Source: Bacteroidia bacterium (lineage in GTDB: Bacteria; Bacteroidota; Bacteroidia; B-17B0; Aurantibacillaceae). From it: DNA of 53,589 nucleotides. The notes below the pieces were generated by a model, which worked only from the letters and a program-made list of their open reading frames with translations, was not told the DNA's origin and did no database searches. The stretch is taken from positions 1 to 53,589 of the forward strand of contig JAIOZA010000021.1 of assembly GCA_021740825.1 (NCBI GenBank), written 5' to 3'. The translations under genes and the position numbers were made by a program. Of this stretch, positions 9,583-18,177 are shown piece by piece. Each line of letters begins with the position of its first letter. Position 1 is the stretch's first letter.

Positions 9583-10542
9583 GTGTCTAAAAGGACTTCG
9601 CTCATATTTTTTGTTCTAGTTGGATACATTGTTTTACAATTTTTATGGTGGGAAATTTTATTAGTAAAACAATCTGATGCTATTATTTCGCTGAAACAAA
9701 ATATAGCTGCCTTGTCATCTACGGATGATAAAATTATTTTGAGGGATGTAGAAACCTTGCAACATAAAAAAACCAATCAGCTATATATGATAGTTGGCGA
9801 GGGAACTGTTTTTTTGCTCATCTTATTATTTGGAGTTTATCAAGTTAGAAAATCTATTAAAAAAGAAACGGAACTAGCAGATCAAAAAAGTAATTTTATT
9901 TTAAGTGTATCGCACGAATTAAAAACACCAATTGCAGCTACTAAACTTCAACTGCAAACTTTACTAAAACACGATTTAGAAAGAGAAAAGCAAAAAGAAT
10001 TATTAAATAATGCACTTAACGAAACAAGTCGTTTGCATAAACTAGTGGATAATGTTTTAATGGCAAATCAAATTGACAACAACCACTTAATAGCAAATAA
10101 AGAAAATTTAGATTTAAGTAGTTTAACTGAACAAACGGTTAAACGTTATTTTATGGACTTTATTGAAAACCATCAACTTCAATTACAAATTGAAAAAGAT
10201 GTTACCTACTTCGGCGATAAAGAATTACTATCATCCATCATTATAAATTTGATTGAAAACGCCATTAAATATTCTACTGAATTAGCAGATATTAAAGTGC
10301 TTTTAAAATCGGATAACAGCAAAATAATTTTAGAAATTCAAGATTTAGGTTGCGGTATTGCAGAAAAAGAGAAGGAAATTGTTTTTCAAAAATTTTTTAG
10401 GAGTGGTGATGAAAACACCCGCAAAACAAAAGGGACTGGTATAGGATTATACATTGTAAAAAGTATTTGTGATATCCATCAAATAAAAATAAATATATTA
10501 AATAACACGCCAAAGGGAAGTATTTTTCAACTTCACTTATAA
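9583..10542 (+). CDS. Membrane sensor histidine kinase (orphan)
   Basis: A 319-residue two-helix sensor kinase. Transmembrane segments are at about residues 7-27 and 68-88 and enclose a short periplasmic loop of some 40 residues. The phospho-acceptor is H111 (SVSHELKTPIAA), followed by the N box (NLIENAIKYS), G1 (DLGCGI), F box (FQKFFR) and G2 (GTGIGLYIV). All kinase motifs are intact. The start is GTG; no ATG precedes the first helix. No response regulator is adjacent on either side. The lipoprotein of an ABC importer follows 17 nt downstream, so the signal sensed may concern metal or cofactor uptake; that is inference from position only. Confidence 0.87.
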   Translation: MSKRTSLIFFVLVGYIVLQFLWWEILLVKQSDAIISLKQNIAALSSTDDKIILRDVETLQHKKTNQLYMIVGEGTVFLLILLFGVYQVRKSIKKETELADQKSNFILSVSHELKTPIAATKLQLQTLLKHDLEREKQKELLNNALNETSRLHKLVDNVLMANQIDNNHLIANKENLDLSSLTEQTVKRYFMDFIENHQLQLQIEKDVTYFGDKELLSSIIINLIENAIKYSTELADIKVLLKSDNSKIILEIQDLGCGIAEKEKEIVFQKFFRSGDENTRKTKGTGIGLYIVKSICDIHQIKINILNNTPKGSIFQLHL

Positions 10543-10559
10543 TTAGTAGTAGCTAAACT

Positions 10560-11690
10560 ATGTATTTTAAATATTATTTATTTGTAATTAGTGCCATTAT
10601 TACTGCATGCTCTTCAAGTAATCAAAAAAAAGATGAAGGCGAGAAATTTCAAATAGTTCCAACGCACTATGCAAAGCGCTTTGCCATTAAACAAACAACG
10701 CACTACACTATTTTAGAATTGCTGGGCAATAAAAATAACTCGGAAGTAACTGCCACTTTTGTACTCTATAAAAATCAAAAGCCTGCCTACAGTGAAAATG
10801 CTTATTATATAAAAACTCCTGTAAAAAGCGTTGCCTGCATGAGTTCCATCTATTCAGCGATGTTGTCGAAATTAAAATGTGAGCAAGCTATTGTTGCTAT
10901 AGATAACATCGATTATTATACAAACTCTTTTATTCAAAATAAGGTACGAGAAAAAAAAATTATTGAACTATCAAAAGGAGCACAAGTTGATGTTGAAAAA
11001 GCAATAGCCTTAAAGCCAGATTTATTTTTAACTTTTGGAATGGGAAATCCTAAAGAAGATGTTGATCAAAAATTAGTAAGCGCAGGTATTCCAATTGCAA
11101 TTAGTATAGATCATTTAGAGGAAACGCCTTTAGCTAGAGCCGAATGGATAAAGTTTTTTTCCTATTTTTTTAATAAAGAAAATTTAGCTGATTCGTTGTT
11201 TACTGAAACCGAAAAAAAATATACCCACTTGAAATCGCTAACCGAAAACCTAAAAATAAAACCAACTGTATTAACTGAAATAAAATACGGCGATGCATGG
11301 TATGTGCCATCTGGAAAAAGCTACATGGCGCATTTAATAAATGATGCTGGCGGCCACTATTTTTGGAAAGATGACCATAAAACAGGAAGTACTCCCTTAT
11401 CTTTTGAAACAGTTTATGCTAAAGCGAAAGATTGCGATTTTTGGATTAATTTATATAATATTAATACCAAAAAAGAATTATTGAGCTACGATGAACGTTA
11501 TAGCTTTTTTAAAGCTTATAAAAAAAATTGCTTGTACAATAATAACAAGAATCAAAATGCAAATGGCTATAGCAATTATTGGGAAACAGGCATTACCAGT
11601 CCCGAAGAGGTGTTAGCGGATTTAATTTATATATTCAACCCTAGTCTATTGCCCAATCATCAATTTACATATTATAAAAAAATTGATTAG
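10560..11690 (+). CDS. ABC transporter substrate-binding lipoprotein (BtuF/FepB-type)
   Basis: A 376-residue protein with a lipoprotein signal ending in ITAC (Cys at about residue 17), so it should be anchored in a membrane facing the periplasm. The body fits the Peripla_BP_2 fold used for cobalamin, haem and iron-siderophore capture: KPDLFLTFGMGNP, then the long inter-lobe helix (LFTETEKKYTHLKSL), then a C-terminal lobe including AGGHYFWKD. Permease and ATPase genes follow on the same strand after a 204-bp gap. Substrate is not determinable: no cobalamin riboswitch or TonB-dependent receptor is present, though the haem cluster close by makes iron plausible. Confidence 0.8.
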   Translation: MYFKYYLFVISAIITACSSSNQKKDEGEKFQIVPTHYAKRFAIKQTTHYTILELLGNKNNSEVTATFVLYKNQKPAYSENAYYIKTPVKSVACMSSIYSAMLSKLKCEQAIVAIDNIDYYTNSFIQNKVREKKIIELSKGAQVDVEKAIALKPDLFLTFGMGNPKEDVDQKLVSAGIPIAISIDHLEETPLARAEWIKFFSYFFNKENLADSLFTETEKKYTHLKSLTENLKIKPTVLTEIKYGDAWYVPSGKSYMAHLINDAGGHYFWKDDHKTGSTPLSFETVYAKAKDCDFWINLYNINTKKELLSYDERYSFFKAYKKNCLYNNNKNQNANGYSNYWETGITSPEEVLADLIYIFNPSLLPNHQFTYYKKID

Positions 11691-11696
11691 AGAATG

Positions 11697-11863
11697 GAAC
11701 GCAGATGACGCAGATGGTTATGATAAAAAAGGATAAAAAATTGTTGCGATTATTTTTAACCTAATTTCTCAATATGCTATAATACAAAGACACTTAAATT
11801 TGACTAGTGCTTAAAAATTACTCTCATCGTTTTTAATCTGCTTAATCAGCGCTATCTGCGTTC
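11697..11863. repeat. Bacteroidota-type intergenic inverted repeat
   Basis: Two arms flank about 115 bp of AT-rich DNA. The left arm (11697-11735) starts GAACGCAGAT and contains the 8-base unit CGCAGATG twice (11700-11707 and 11709-11716). The right arm (11826-11863) ends ATCTGCGTTC, the exact reverse complement of the left start. The match continues imperfectly inward (AAAAAAGGAT against AAAAACGAT on the reverse strand). Similar ATCTGCG-rich repeats occur between genes in many Bacteroidota genomes. It sits between the binding-protein and permease genes of one transporter, so it may affect expression or mRNA ends between them. Confidence 0.6.
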
Positions 11864-11882
11864 TATAATAAAAAAAGAAACG

Positions 11883-11890
11883 TAAATTTG
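11883..11890 (+). promoter_or_regulatory. -7 promoter box of the permease gene
   Basis: TAAATTTG is a perfect match to TAnnTTTG and ends 4 nt before the TTG start codon at 11895, so transcription would begin at or next to the start codon. A -33 TTTG is not clear. Confidence 0.5.
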
Positions 11891-11894
11891 CACA

Positions 11895-12893
11895 TTGAAA
11901 CAATCTAAATTCATATTAACAACTATTTACTTATCGCTAATTTTAGTAGCATTAACAATTGGTGATTTATGTTTTGGAAGCATCAATTTATTTTCTTTAG
12001 AAACAACAGATCCTCTATTTTCAACTATTCTTTTTGATATTAGATTACCAAAAACATTAACCTGCATACTAGCCGGTTCGGGTTTAGCATTGTGTGGTTT
12101 ATTAATGCAGAGCTTGTTCCGTAACCCGCTAGCAGGGCCTTATGTTTTGGGAGTGAGCAGCGGCTCAAGTTTATTTGTAGCAATTGCTACTATGCTTATT
12201 TCATCCATTCAAGTATCAGGATTTCATTTTATGGGAAAAAGTATTGTCACCCTTTTTTCAATAGCTGGAGCTTTTTTGGTAACACTAGTCATTTTAATAA
12301 TTTCTAAAAAAAACAAAAGCAATATTACTATTTTATTAGTTGGTTTAATGTTAGGTCAAATTTTAGGGGCTGTTCAAGCGTTAATTGAATACACAAGTAG
12401 CGCTAATAATTTAAAAACTTTCGTTATTTGGGGTATGGGTAGTGTTGGGAGTACAACTCTACAGGATTTATTTTTTGTAATACCAATTTATGCTATTGCA
12501 ATTACATCAAGTTTCTATTTTATAAAACCACTCAATGCTATTTTACTAAACGAACAGTATGCGCAAAATTTAGGCATTGATGTCAATAATTTAAGATTAT
12601 CAATAATCATCATCACTGCTATTTTAGTTGGACTTATTACAGCATTTTGCGGGCCAATCGCTTTTGTTGGCATCTCTGTTCCAATAGCTTCACGTTTATT
12701 TTTTAAAACATCCCATCATTTACATCAAATAGTTTTTTGTTTAATTATTGGTGCTTGCGTCCTATTATCTGCTGATTTTATTTGTCAATTATTAAGTAAT
12801 CAATTTCTTTTGCCAATTAATACAGTAACCACGTTGATTGGATCGCCGGTTGTAATTTATTTATTATTCAAATCTAAATTTAGTATAGGATGA
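11895..12893 (+). CDS. FecCD/BtuC-family ABC transporter permease
   Basis: A 332-residue, very hydrophobic protein with about ten predicted helices, the normal size for the iron-siderophore/cobalamin permease family. Family landmarks include LCGLLMQSLFRNPLAGPYVLG near residue 68, GPIAFVGISVPIASR near residue 255, and the C-terminal region with LLPINTVTTLIGSPVVIYLL. It probably forms the transmembrane dimer that takes substrate from the lipoprotein encoded upstream. The start is TTG at 11895; no ATG, GTG or other TTG occurs in frame before the first conserved helix. Its last four bases overlap the ATPase gene (ATGA). Confidence 0.9.
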   Translation: MKQSKFILTTIYLSLILVALTIGDLCFGSINLFSLETTDPLFSTILFDIRLPKTLTCILAGSGLALCGLLMQSLFRNPLAGPYVLGVSSGSSLFVAIATMLISSIQVSGFHFMGKSIVTLFSIAGAFLVTLVILIISKKNKSNITILLVGLMLGQILGAVQALIEYTSSANNLKTFVIWGMGSVGSTTLQDLFFVIPIYAIAITSSFYFIKPLNAILLNEQYAQNLGIDVNNLRLSIIIITAILVGLITAFCGPIAFVGISVPIASRLFFKTSHHLHQIVFCLIIGACVLLSADFICQLLSNQFLLPINTVTTLIGSPVVIYLLFKSKFSIG

Positions 12894-13564
12894 TAGATAT
12901 AAAACACTTAGAAGTTGGATATAGAGAAAAGCGCAAAAACATCAGCGTTTTTAAAAATATCAATTTGACATTACATGCTGGAAATTTAATTGGTTTAATG
13001 GGTGATAATGGTATTGGCAAATCCACTTTCTTAAAAACCTTAACAGGAAACTTAGCTCCATTATCAGGAGAAATCGTGTTGAATTCAACCAATATCAATA
13101 ATTATTCGACACAGCAATTAGCGCAATTACTTTCAATTGTAATTACAGAAAAAGTTGGTGGCTTTAATTTAACGGTTTGGGATGTTGTAGCTTCTGGAAG
13201 AACGCCTTATATTTCTATTTTTGGAAAACTAAATGCAGAAGATGAAGGCATTGTTAACTCTAGTTTACAGCAATTAAATTTAGAACCATTAAGAGATAAA
13301 TTGATTGATGCATTAAGTGATGGGCAGCGCCAAAAAGTGATGATTGCAAAATCGCTAGCGCAACAAACTCCAATTATCGTTTTAGATGAACCAACTGCTT
13401 TTTTAGATTACACATCAAAACATCTGTTATTTGATACGCTAAAAAAATTATGTGTGGAACAAAATAAACTCATTATTGTTTCTTCTCATGATATCGATTT
13501 AATGAAGCAATACATTACAAAATCAATTACCATGACTGCTGAAAATAAGTTGGAAGTGTTTTAA
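12890..13564 (+). CDS. ABC transporter ATPase for iron-siderophore/cobalamin-type importer
   Basis: A 224-residue nucleotide-binding subunit. Visible motifs are Walker A (GDNGIGKST), a Q loop near VITEKVGG, the signature LSDGQRQ (the usual LSGGQ with one change), Walker B (IIVLDEP) and the H loop (IIVSSHD). It is somewhat shorter than typical FepC/BtuD proteins (about 250). It overlaps the permease gene by 4 bp, so translation is likely coupled. Its stop lies only 21 bp from the end of convergent hemB; I see no terminator between them. Confidence 0.9.
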   Translation: MIDIKHLEVGYREKRKNISVFKNINLTLHAGNLIGLMGDNGIGKSTFLKTLTGNLAPLSGEIVLNSTNINNYSTQQLAQLLSIVITEKVGGFNLTVWDVVASGRTPYISIFGKLNAEDEGIVNSSLQQLNLEPLRDKLIDALSDGQRQKVMIAKSLAQQTPIIVLDEPTAFLDYTSKHLLFDTLKKLCVEQNKLIIVSSHDIDLMKQYITKSITMTAENKLEVF

Positions 13565-13585
13565 TGAATTTCTTTTACCACTACA

Positions 13586-14563
13586 CTATTTATTTTTATT
13601 CTTCATTGCCCACTCTTTAGCAAAGTAGGTTAAAATAACAGAAGCGCCAGCACGTTTTATACTTAATAAAATTTCATCGCGCACTCTGTCGCCATCAATC
13701 CAACCTTTAGCTGCTGCTGCTTTTACCATGGCATATTCGCCACTTACATTATAAGCGGCAATTGGCAAATCAAAATTAGTACTTAAATCTTTTATTATAT
13801 CTAAGTAAGATAAGGCTGGTTTTACCATTAAAAAATCAGCGCCTTCTTCTAAATCTAACTGAGCCTCAATCATTGCTTCTTTACTATTTGCCGGATTCAT
13901 TTGATAGGTTTTTTTATCCCCAAATTTTGGAGCACTATCTAACGCATCTCTAAACGGACCATAAAAGGCACTTGCATACTTAGCTGTATAACTCATAATA
14001 GATACATTTGTAAATCCTGCATCATCTAGTGAATCTCTCAAGTAACCTACACGCCCATCCATCATATCGCTTGGCCCTATAATATCAATGCCACACTCCG
14101 CTTGCGCAACAGCCATCTTGGCTAAAATCTCTAATGTTTCATCATTCACAATTTCTCCGTTTTTCACTAAGCCATCATGACCATCGCTACTGTATGGATC
14201 CATTGCTACATCAGTCATAATGCACGCTTCCGGAAACTTCTTTTTAATAAGCGTTAATGTTTTTAAGTACAAACTATTTTTGTTATAACTTTCTGTTGCT
14301 GTTTTATCTTTAAACTTGTCGGTTAAACTTGGAAATACATCAAAGGTGGTGATGCCTAATTTTAAACACTGCTCAATTTCTTTCAGCATTAAGTCCGAAC
14401 TGAAACGAAAAATCCCAGGCATTGATTTCACTTCAGTTTTTTTATTTTTTCCATCAATTAAAAATAACGGAGAAATAAAATCGTTTACAGTAACATGATT
14501 TTCTTGTACTAAATTTCTGATTGCTGCAGATTTACGATTTCTGCGCGGACGATGTGTTATCAT
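13586..14563 (-). CDS. hemB: Porphobilinogen synthase (delta-aminolevulinate dehydratase), Zn-independent type
   Basis: A 325-residue enzyme joining two 5-aminolevulinates into porphobilinogen. Both substrate-binding lysines are present: K195 (SYTAKYASAF) and K248 (FLMVKPALSY). The metal loop, which holds three zinc-binding cysteines in E. coli, reads DVAMDPYSSDGHDG at residues 118-131, with Ala120, Asp122 and Asp130 in place of Cys. This is the pattern of Mg-stimulated, zinc-independent enzymes. The first 31 bases overlap the end of the upstream membrane-protein gene; the N-terminus (HRPRRNRKSAAIRNLVQE) is typical, so the ATG at 14563 is accepted. Confidence 0.95.
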   Translation of the reverse strand: MITHRPRRNRKSAAIRNLVQENHVTVNDFISPLFLIDGKNKKTEVKSMPGIFRFSSDLMLKEIEQCLKLGITTFDVFPSLTDKFKDKTATESYNKNSLYLKTLTLIKKKFPEACIMTDVAMDPYSSDGHDGLVKNGEIVNDETLEILAKMAVAQAECGIDIIGPSDMMDGRVGYLRDSLDDAGFTNVSIMSYTAKYASAFYGPFRDALDSAPKFGDKKTYQMNPANSKEAMIEAQLDLEEGADFLMVKPALSYLDIIKDLSTNFDLPIAAYNVSGEYAMVKAAAAKGWIDGDRVRDEILLSIKRAGASVILTYFAKEWAMKNKNK

Positions 14564-15239
14564 GATTTATTGATTGCTTAGTTGAATATAATTTAACGCC
14601 TTTATAAAAATAATACATTGAGCCACACAAAACTATATGACTAAGATCTAAATGATTAAACCAAACTGATAGTGCTAATTTAAATAGGTGCACTAATACA
14701 GCGAGAATAGTTACTCCTACGCCTATTAACATGTATTTACTTAATTCGGATTTTGTTTTTTTATAGTGGATACCTTCTAATACACAAACAATAAATAACA
14801 AACTCATAGCTGCATGAATTTCTACAACCAGAAATGAAAATATAGTATACGTCAAAATAATAGCGCAAGCAATTTGAATATAATTTAAAATCAATAAAGG
14901 TTTAAATAGCGATTGCTTAATGGAAGGTTTAGTATGATAAATGGCAGCTGTTTGGGCAAAAGCAACACCTAATACATTGGCTTCCCAGCCATAAATTTTT
15001 GCTTTAAATCCAAAGTAGTACAAAAAGCCGTGACCAATAAATGCTGCAATAAACGCTGATAAACCAATGGCTAAAAAAAACCAACGGTATAAATTTGGAC
15101 CAATAAATTGCTTTTGCTCTTTTGTATTTAAAAATGCAATTAAACATATTCCAACAAATAGCAGATTTGTAGCAGCTGTAATTGGTTCATCTATTCTTAA
15201 ACCGCCAATGTATATAGTTGGATTTTGAAAGGGTGTCAT
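14532..15239 (-). CDS. Conserved polytopic membrane protein within the haem cluster
   Basis: A 235-residue protein with about seven hydrophobic segments (for example LLFVGICLIAFL, FFLAIGLSAFIAAFIGHG and YMLIGVGVTILAVLVHLF). It resembles an uncharacterised Bacteroidota membrane family (DUF6962-like from memory, not verified). Histidines lie inside or next to helices (GHGFLYYFG, HAAMSLLF, HLFKLALSVWFNH), so binding of haem or a metal is possible but unproven. It is 32 bp downstream of the hemC-hemD stop and overlaps hemB by 32 bp, so it is almost certainly in the haem operon. Function unknown. Confidence 0.75.
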   Translation of the reverse strand: MTPFQNPTIYIGGLRIDEPITAATNLLFVGICLIAFLNTKEQKQFIGPNLYRWFFLAIGLSAFIAAFIGHGFLYYFGFKAKIYGWEANVLGVAFAQTAAIYHTKPSIKQSLFKPLLILNYIQIACAIILTYTIFSFLVVEIHAAMSLLFIVCVLEGIHYKKTKSELSKYMLIGVGVTILAVLVHLFKLALSVWFNHLDLSHIVLCGSMYYFYKGVKLYSTKQSINHDNTSSAQKS

Positions 15240-15271
15240 TGCTTATTTAATTTCATATCTCTTTGGTCAAT

Positions 15272-16849
15272 TTATAAGGTATGTAGAATCGCTCTATATA
15301 AACCTAAATCATCAAACGAATAAGGTTTAGAAATTTGCTCAGATTTTACTTTAGCTTTTAATAATGATTTTTCAGTTGCTTCGCCCATTGCAATAACTTT
15401 TTGATGTGGATGAATTTTATTTTTTTCTAAATAAGATTCCGCATTACTTGGACTTGTAAATACCAATATATCAGTTGTTTCAGGCACTTCATGAGGTACT
15501 TTTAAAGCAGCGTAAATTGGTAAATCAATTACATTTTGTTGTTTTGGAAACTGCCATTGTATCGTTCTAATGCTTTCACGAGCCACCGGAAAAACTACTT
15601 TTCCTAATCCAACGCGAGCTGAAAATTGTTTTCCAACTAATTTAGTATCGGTACTTTGACCAATAAAATCGGCGCGTAAACCTAATTCGCGAATGGCTTG
15701 CGAGGTTGACTTTCCAATGCATCCAATTTTAGTATTACCAATGTCAGGTTTTTGCATAAAGAAAAACTCAACGGCATGTTTACTGCTAAAAAACAACCAA
15801 TCGCTTTTAGGTAAATCCTTAATCGTTAGTTTTTTTAAATCAATTAAACTTTTGCTTTCAATAGTAAAACCAAGGTTGGATAACCATCTATTTAAATTAT
15901 TGCTTTCATGCGGATCTCTTGAAATAAAAATAGATTTGGCATTAATGCGATGAATATGTTCTACTATTTTTTCGGGTAACTCCTCTGTGTTAGTTGTTTC
16001 GTAGTATAAATGTTTTGCTTGCGTATTCCAGGCATCAGCCACAGAAACCCACACTTTAAATAGTTTTCGGTCTTGATCATTCATTTCAGTGTCGCAAAAA
16101 ACACCTAATGGTAACTGGCAACCGCCATCCAATAAATTTAAAACTCTGCGCTCAATGTTAATGTTAATCATCACATCATAGTCGCAAACCGTATCAAAAA
16201 TATCACTTAATTTATAATCATCTTCGCGTATTTGCCAAGCCAAAACGCCTTGTGCTGGCGCAGGAATAAATTCACTTGGTTCTAATTGTTCAACAGTAAA
16301 ATCAGATAAGTCTAAATCCAAGCGCTCTAATCCAGCGGCTGCTAAAATAATAGCATCGTATTGGCCTTCTCTTAATTTATTAATGCGGGTTGGAACATTA
16401 CCTCGCAAATCGGCAATCTCTACATCTGGTCTAAATGCTAATAATTGTGATTTTCTTCTGGCAGAAGAAGTTCCAACTTTTGCGCCTTTTTTTAAATTAA
16501 ATTTTTGTTTATCATCTTCGGCTTCATCTCGCATAATTAACCAATCAGCAGGATTTTCGCGAGAAGATACACCGGCAATAATTAATCCATCTGGATTTTC
16601 TGTTGGTAAATCTTTGTGCGAATGAACAGCTACATCAATTGTTTTTGCTAATAAAGCCTCTTCTAATTCTTTTGTAAAAAAACCTTTCCCTTCTAATTTA
16701 TCAAAACTAGTATTCCATTGTTGTGAGGTATCGCCTTTAGTTTCAATAATTTTTATTTCAACTTCATGCCCTTTTTTTTCTAATAAGTCCTTTGTGAAAT
16801 TAGCTTGCCAAAGTGCTAAATCGCTACCGCGTGTGCCAATAATTATCAT
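15272..16849 (-). CDS. hemC-hemD: Fused hydroxymethylbilane synthase / uroporphyrinogen-III synthase
   Basis: A 525-residue fusion. Residues 1-300 are porphobilinogen deaminase: GTRGSDLALWQ at the start, catalytic D80 (HSHKDLP), GTSSARRKSQL, and the dipyrromethane-carrying C244 (GGCQLPLG). Residues about 303-525 have the two-lobed HemD pattern, beginning SIFISRDPHESN, with FFSSKHAVEFF and a C-terminal VFTSPSNAESY. The product would make linear hydroxymethylbilane and close it to uroporphyrinogen III without release of the unstable intermediate. HemD is poorly conserved, so that half is assigned by position and the VFTSPS-type motif. No frameshift or internal start suggests two separate products. 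Confidence 0.93.
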   Translation of the reverse strand: MIIIGTRGSDLALWQANFTKDLLEKKGHEVEIKIIETKGDTSQQWNTSFDKLEGKGFFTKELEEALLAKTIDVAVHSHKDLPTENPDGLIIAGVSSRENPADWLIMRDEAEDDKQKFNLKKGAKVGTSSARRKSQLLAFRPDVEIADLRGNVPTRINKLREGQYDAIILAAAGLERLDLDLSDFTVEQLEPSEFIPAPAQGVLAWQIREDDYKLSDIFDTVCDYDVMININIERRVLNLLDGGCQLPLGVFCDTEMNDQDRKLFKVWVSVADAWNTQAKHLYYETTNTEELPEKIVEHIHRINAKSIFISRDPHESNNLNRWLSNLGFTIESKSLIDLKKLTIKDLPKSDWLFFSSKHAVEFFFMQKPDIGNTKIGCIGKSTSQAIRELGLRADFIGQSTDTKLVGKQFSARVGLGKVVFPVARESIRTIQWQFPKQQNVIDLPIYAALKVPHEVPETTDILVFTSPSNAESYLEKNKIHPHQKVIAMGEATEKSLLKAKVKSEQISKPYSFDDLGLYRAILHTL

Positions 16850-16898
16850 AAGTATTTGTAATAAAATTAGAGGCTACAAGATAACCTATTTTTTTGTG

Positions 16899-16920
16899 AG
16901 TTCGAGCGGAGTCGAGAACT
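16899..16920. repeat. Short near-palindromic intergenic repeat (TTCGAGCGGAGTCGAGAA type)
   Basis: Between hemA and hemC-hemD lies AGTTCGAGCGGAGTC followed by GAGAACT. The ends are self-complementary (AGTTC/GAACT) and the inner TCGA pairs across a short loop with a small bulge. It is markedly more GC-rich than its surroundings. The GAGCGGAGTCGAG core resembles short intergenic repeats seen in many Flavobacteria and Cytophagia; only this copy was found here. Confidence 0.5.
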
Positions 16921-16947
16921 TTTTTGAAGTCTTTTTAAAACAGAAAA

Positions 16948-18177
16948 CTAAATATCTTCTTCTAAAAAAACTTTTTTAGCGGTTTTAATGGCTAAAGCGT
17001 TATACTTTTTTTCCATATAACTTAATACTTTTTCAATCACTTCTTTGCCTTGCGGATCAAGCGCGTTCATTTCTTTTGCAAACACTTCGTTTAATGCTAA
17101 CTCCTTAATGTATTTAATTTGCTTAGGAATTTCACCGAAAGCTAATTCGATTTTTCGCTCTTGAAAAAGTTGCTTAAATCCTTCCACTTTTTCATTAATA
17201 ATTATATTGCATGCCTCTATTTCATGCTCTCGTTTTAATAAATTTTCGGCAGCTTGTATTTTTAATGATTCAATATCAATATAACACAAATCATTTGATG
17301 CTATAATTGAAACGTCCACATCTGCAGGCAAAGCCAAATCAATAATTACTTTTTTAGAACAATCGTTTCCTAGCAAAGAGCTATAAACATCCTTTGTAAT
17401 TATTGGTTCCTGGGCTGAGGTGCATGTAATTAACACATCAAAGCCCTCCTGATAGTCTTTAATATTTGCTAACTCACGAGCATTGCCATTAAGTTCTTTA
17501 GCTAACTTTTCAGCATTTGCTAAGGTTCTATTAAAAACTATAAAATTAGCATATTGGTGTTTTTTTAAATACTTAGCCATGTTAGAGTTTGTTTCTCCAG
17601 CACCAACAAAAATAATACGCGCATTATTTTTAATTCCTAAACTCCTTAATTGGCGATATGCTAATGATACAATTGAAACGGGATTTTTTGCAATATCCGT
17701 ATCGGTATATACCTGCTTAGCAGTTTCAATAGTTTGCTTAATTGCCATGCGTATCGTGTCGCCGGTTAATCCTAATAAATTGCAAAATTCATATGATTTT
17801 CTCACCTGAGTAATTATTTCTCGCTCGCCAACAACAAGCGAATCTAGCGAAGCCGACACTTCAAATAAATGCTTTAAAGCAGCGTCTCCTTCAAATAGTA
17901 TTGTTTTATCAATTAATAATTGTATGTCTTCGGTATTTAATCTAGAGTTAACCGAACTGTACAAATCTGCTAGAAATAATGTACTAATCTCGCGGTCTGT
18001 TTTAATAATAAACTCTACACGATTACATGTACTTAAAAACATTAGCTCTGATAATTCCATTCTAATTTTTAAACCACCTAAATAATCTTGTTGATGATTT
18101 TCATCTAAATGCAATTTCCCAATAAGCTCTAGTGGAGCTAATTTATAAGTTATAGAAATTATTTTAAAGGAGTTCAT
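16948..18177 (-). CDS. hemA: Glutamyl-tRNA reductase
   Basis: A 409-residue enzyme reducing glutamyl-tRNA(Glu) to glutamate-1-semialdehyde, the first step of the C5 haem pathway. The catalytic Cys is C51 in LSTCNRVEF. The substrate pocket SLDSLVVGEREI, the NADPH-binding segment IIFVGAGETNSNMAKYL and the C-terminal dimerisation helices are all present. It is the first gene of the minus-strand haem cluster, 98 bp before hemC-hemD, and is divergent from acs across a 152-bp gap. hemL (the next enzyme) is not in the window. Confidence 0.96.
   Translation of the reverse strand: MNSFKIISITYKLAPLELIGKLHLDENHQQDYLGGLKIRMELSELMFLSTCNRVEFIIKTDREISTLFLADLYSSVNSRLNTEDIQLLIDKTILFEGDAALKHLFEVSASLDSLVVGEREIITQVRKSYEFCNLLGLTGDTIRMAIKQTIETAKQVYTDTDIAKNPVSIVSLAYRQLRSLGIKNNARIIFVGAGETNSNMAKYLKKHQYANFIVFNRTLANAEKLAKELNGNARELANIKDYQEGFDVLITCTSAQEPIITKDVYSSLLGNDCSKKVIIDLALPADVDVSIIASNDLCYIDIESLKIQAAENLLKREHEIEACNIIINEKVEGFKQLFQERKIELAFGEIPKQIKYIKELALNEVFAKEMNALDPQGKEVIEKVLSYMEKKYNALAIKTAKKVFLEEDI

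Noticed and set aside
10400-10560. Cobalamin riboswitch before the importer genes
   Set aside because: No conserved B12-box-like sequence or suitable leader; the kinase coding region runs to 17 nt before the lipoprotein gene.
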